Part shown: in pieces, positions 63,671 to 64,000 of the stretch
Numbering within the stretch: the stretch's first letter is position 1
How the letters are laid out: each line of letters opens with the position of its first letter
Origin: MFD02979-c5 sp963705385
Lineage (GTDB): Bacteria > Bacteroidota > Bacteroidia > Cytophagales > Amoebophilaceae
Direction: 5' to 3'
Length of the DNA stretch: 64,000 nt
NCBI GenBank assembly: GCA_963705385.1
Contig: OY970075.1
Location: 930,001-994,000 of the forward strand
The notes under the pieces: generated by a model
What the model was told of the DNA's origin: nothing
The model's input: the letters and a program-made list of their open reading frames with translations, nothing else
Databases searched by the model: none
Program-made: the position numbers and the translations under genes

Positions 63671-64000
63671 ATGTACCATCTACCTGTCTTACTGCAGGAA
63701 AGCCTGGAGGGGTTGGACATCAACCCCCAAGGCACTTACGTAGACCTTACCTTTGGTGGTGGCGGGCATGCGCAAGCCATCCTAGAACGGCTTTCAGGAG
63801 GCAAGTTATTTGCCTTTGACCAAGACCAAGCAGCTGCCCAAGTAGCAAGCGAGCTCAAAAGCAAACGCTTCACCTTTATCAAGGCCAATGCTAGGTTCAT
63901 GCAACAGTTTCTAGCTTTTTATGGGGTGCACCAGGTAGATGGCATTATAGCTGACGTAGGGGTTTCTTCTCATCAAATAGATACTGCTGAGCGTGGTTTT
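63671..64000 (+). CDS. rsmH: 16S rRNA (cytosine(1402)-N(4))-methyltransferase, partial
   Basis: The 110 visible residues start at ATG 63671 (MYHLPVLLQESLEGLDINPQ) and contain the SAM site TYVDLTFGGGGHAQAIL, then FAFDQDQAAAQ and DGIIADVGVSSHQID, the RsmH pattern. The gene runs off the right edge. It methylates N4 of C1402 in 16S rRNA and usually opens the cell-division and wall (dcw) cluster. Confidence 0.95.
   Translation, partial: MYHLPVLLQESLEGLDINPQGTYVDLTFGGGGHAQAILERLSGGKLFAFDQDQAAAQVASELKSKRFTFIKANARFMQQFLAFYGVHQVDGIIADVGVSSHQIDTAERGF

Noticed and set aside
1..64000. CRISPR array or prophage
   Set aside because: No regularly spaced direct repeats and no cas, capsid or integrase genes were seen; the holin-like protein at 53054 belongs to a chromosomal family.

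Overview
The window looks like chromosome of a host-associated Bacteroidota bacterium, most likely related to the Amoebophilus/Cardinium group of intracellular symbionts. That placement is inference from gene content. Bacteroidota markers are the rpmB-rpmG-DUF4295-ftsY cluster, a lipoprotein-type TamA (TamL), a small histone H1-like protein, the ligA-DUF6913-dapA run, a fused alpha/beta 2-oxoacid dehydrogenase E1, an enlarged signal peptidase I and PorT-like barrels. Intracellular-lifestyle markers are an ATP/ADP translocase (4277-5752) and a decayed ankyrin-repeat gene (24361-25990). Housekeeping genes are intact, while several IS5-type elements, a short TIR-flanked element and broken genes show ongoing decay.

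Layout. 1-2077: TonB/ExbD/ExbB module and a SPOR protein (minus). 2145-3689: tag and fabI. 3690-4276: repeat remnants. 4277-7769: ATP/ADP translocase, peroxiredoxin, EamA permease. 7818-9069: lycopene cyclase and beta-carotene hydroxylase. 9145-9455: IS remnant. 9541-14522: two tandem sodium:solute symporter genes, the second fused to a sensor-like region and a SpoT-type HD (p)ppGpp hydrolase domain. 14663-18656: lepB, RNase P RNA, E1 dehydrogenase. 18871-22234: two outer-membrane proteins and an IS. 22332-24148: ferritin, recR, tRNA-Ile. 24361-26124: ankyrin pseudogene and small element. 26356-32924: trxA, dnaE, ftsY and the ribosomal protein cluster. 33163-40281: tamL, rRNA methyltransferase, ligA, DUF6913, dapA, histone-like gene. 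40538-48299: barrel protein, clpX-clpP-tig, and a second symporter-pseudokinase fusion. 48481-49204: IS copy. 49844-57455: degP, cysS, small membrane protein, rhomboid-like protein lacking the catalytic dyad, a large modular secreted protein and a DciA-like protein. 57684-64000: DEAD helicase, pyrG, CCA transferase, a broken lipoprotein gene and the 5' part of rsmH.

The most unusual item is the 1151-residue protein at 11067-14522. It runs in one uninterrupted frame: symporter (about 1-455), extra membrane region (about 505-670), a histidine-kinase-like region that has lost its H-box histidine, and a complete-looking ppGpp hydrolase HD domain (about 985-1145) with no synthetase. A second symporter-sensor fusion (45525-48299) has the same build without the HD domain and also lacks the H-box histidine. 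I infer a transporter-coupled switch in which nutrient or sodium-linked flux controls alarmone breakdown without phosphotransfer.
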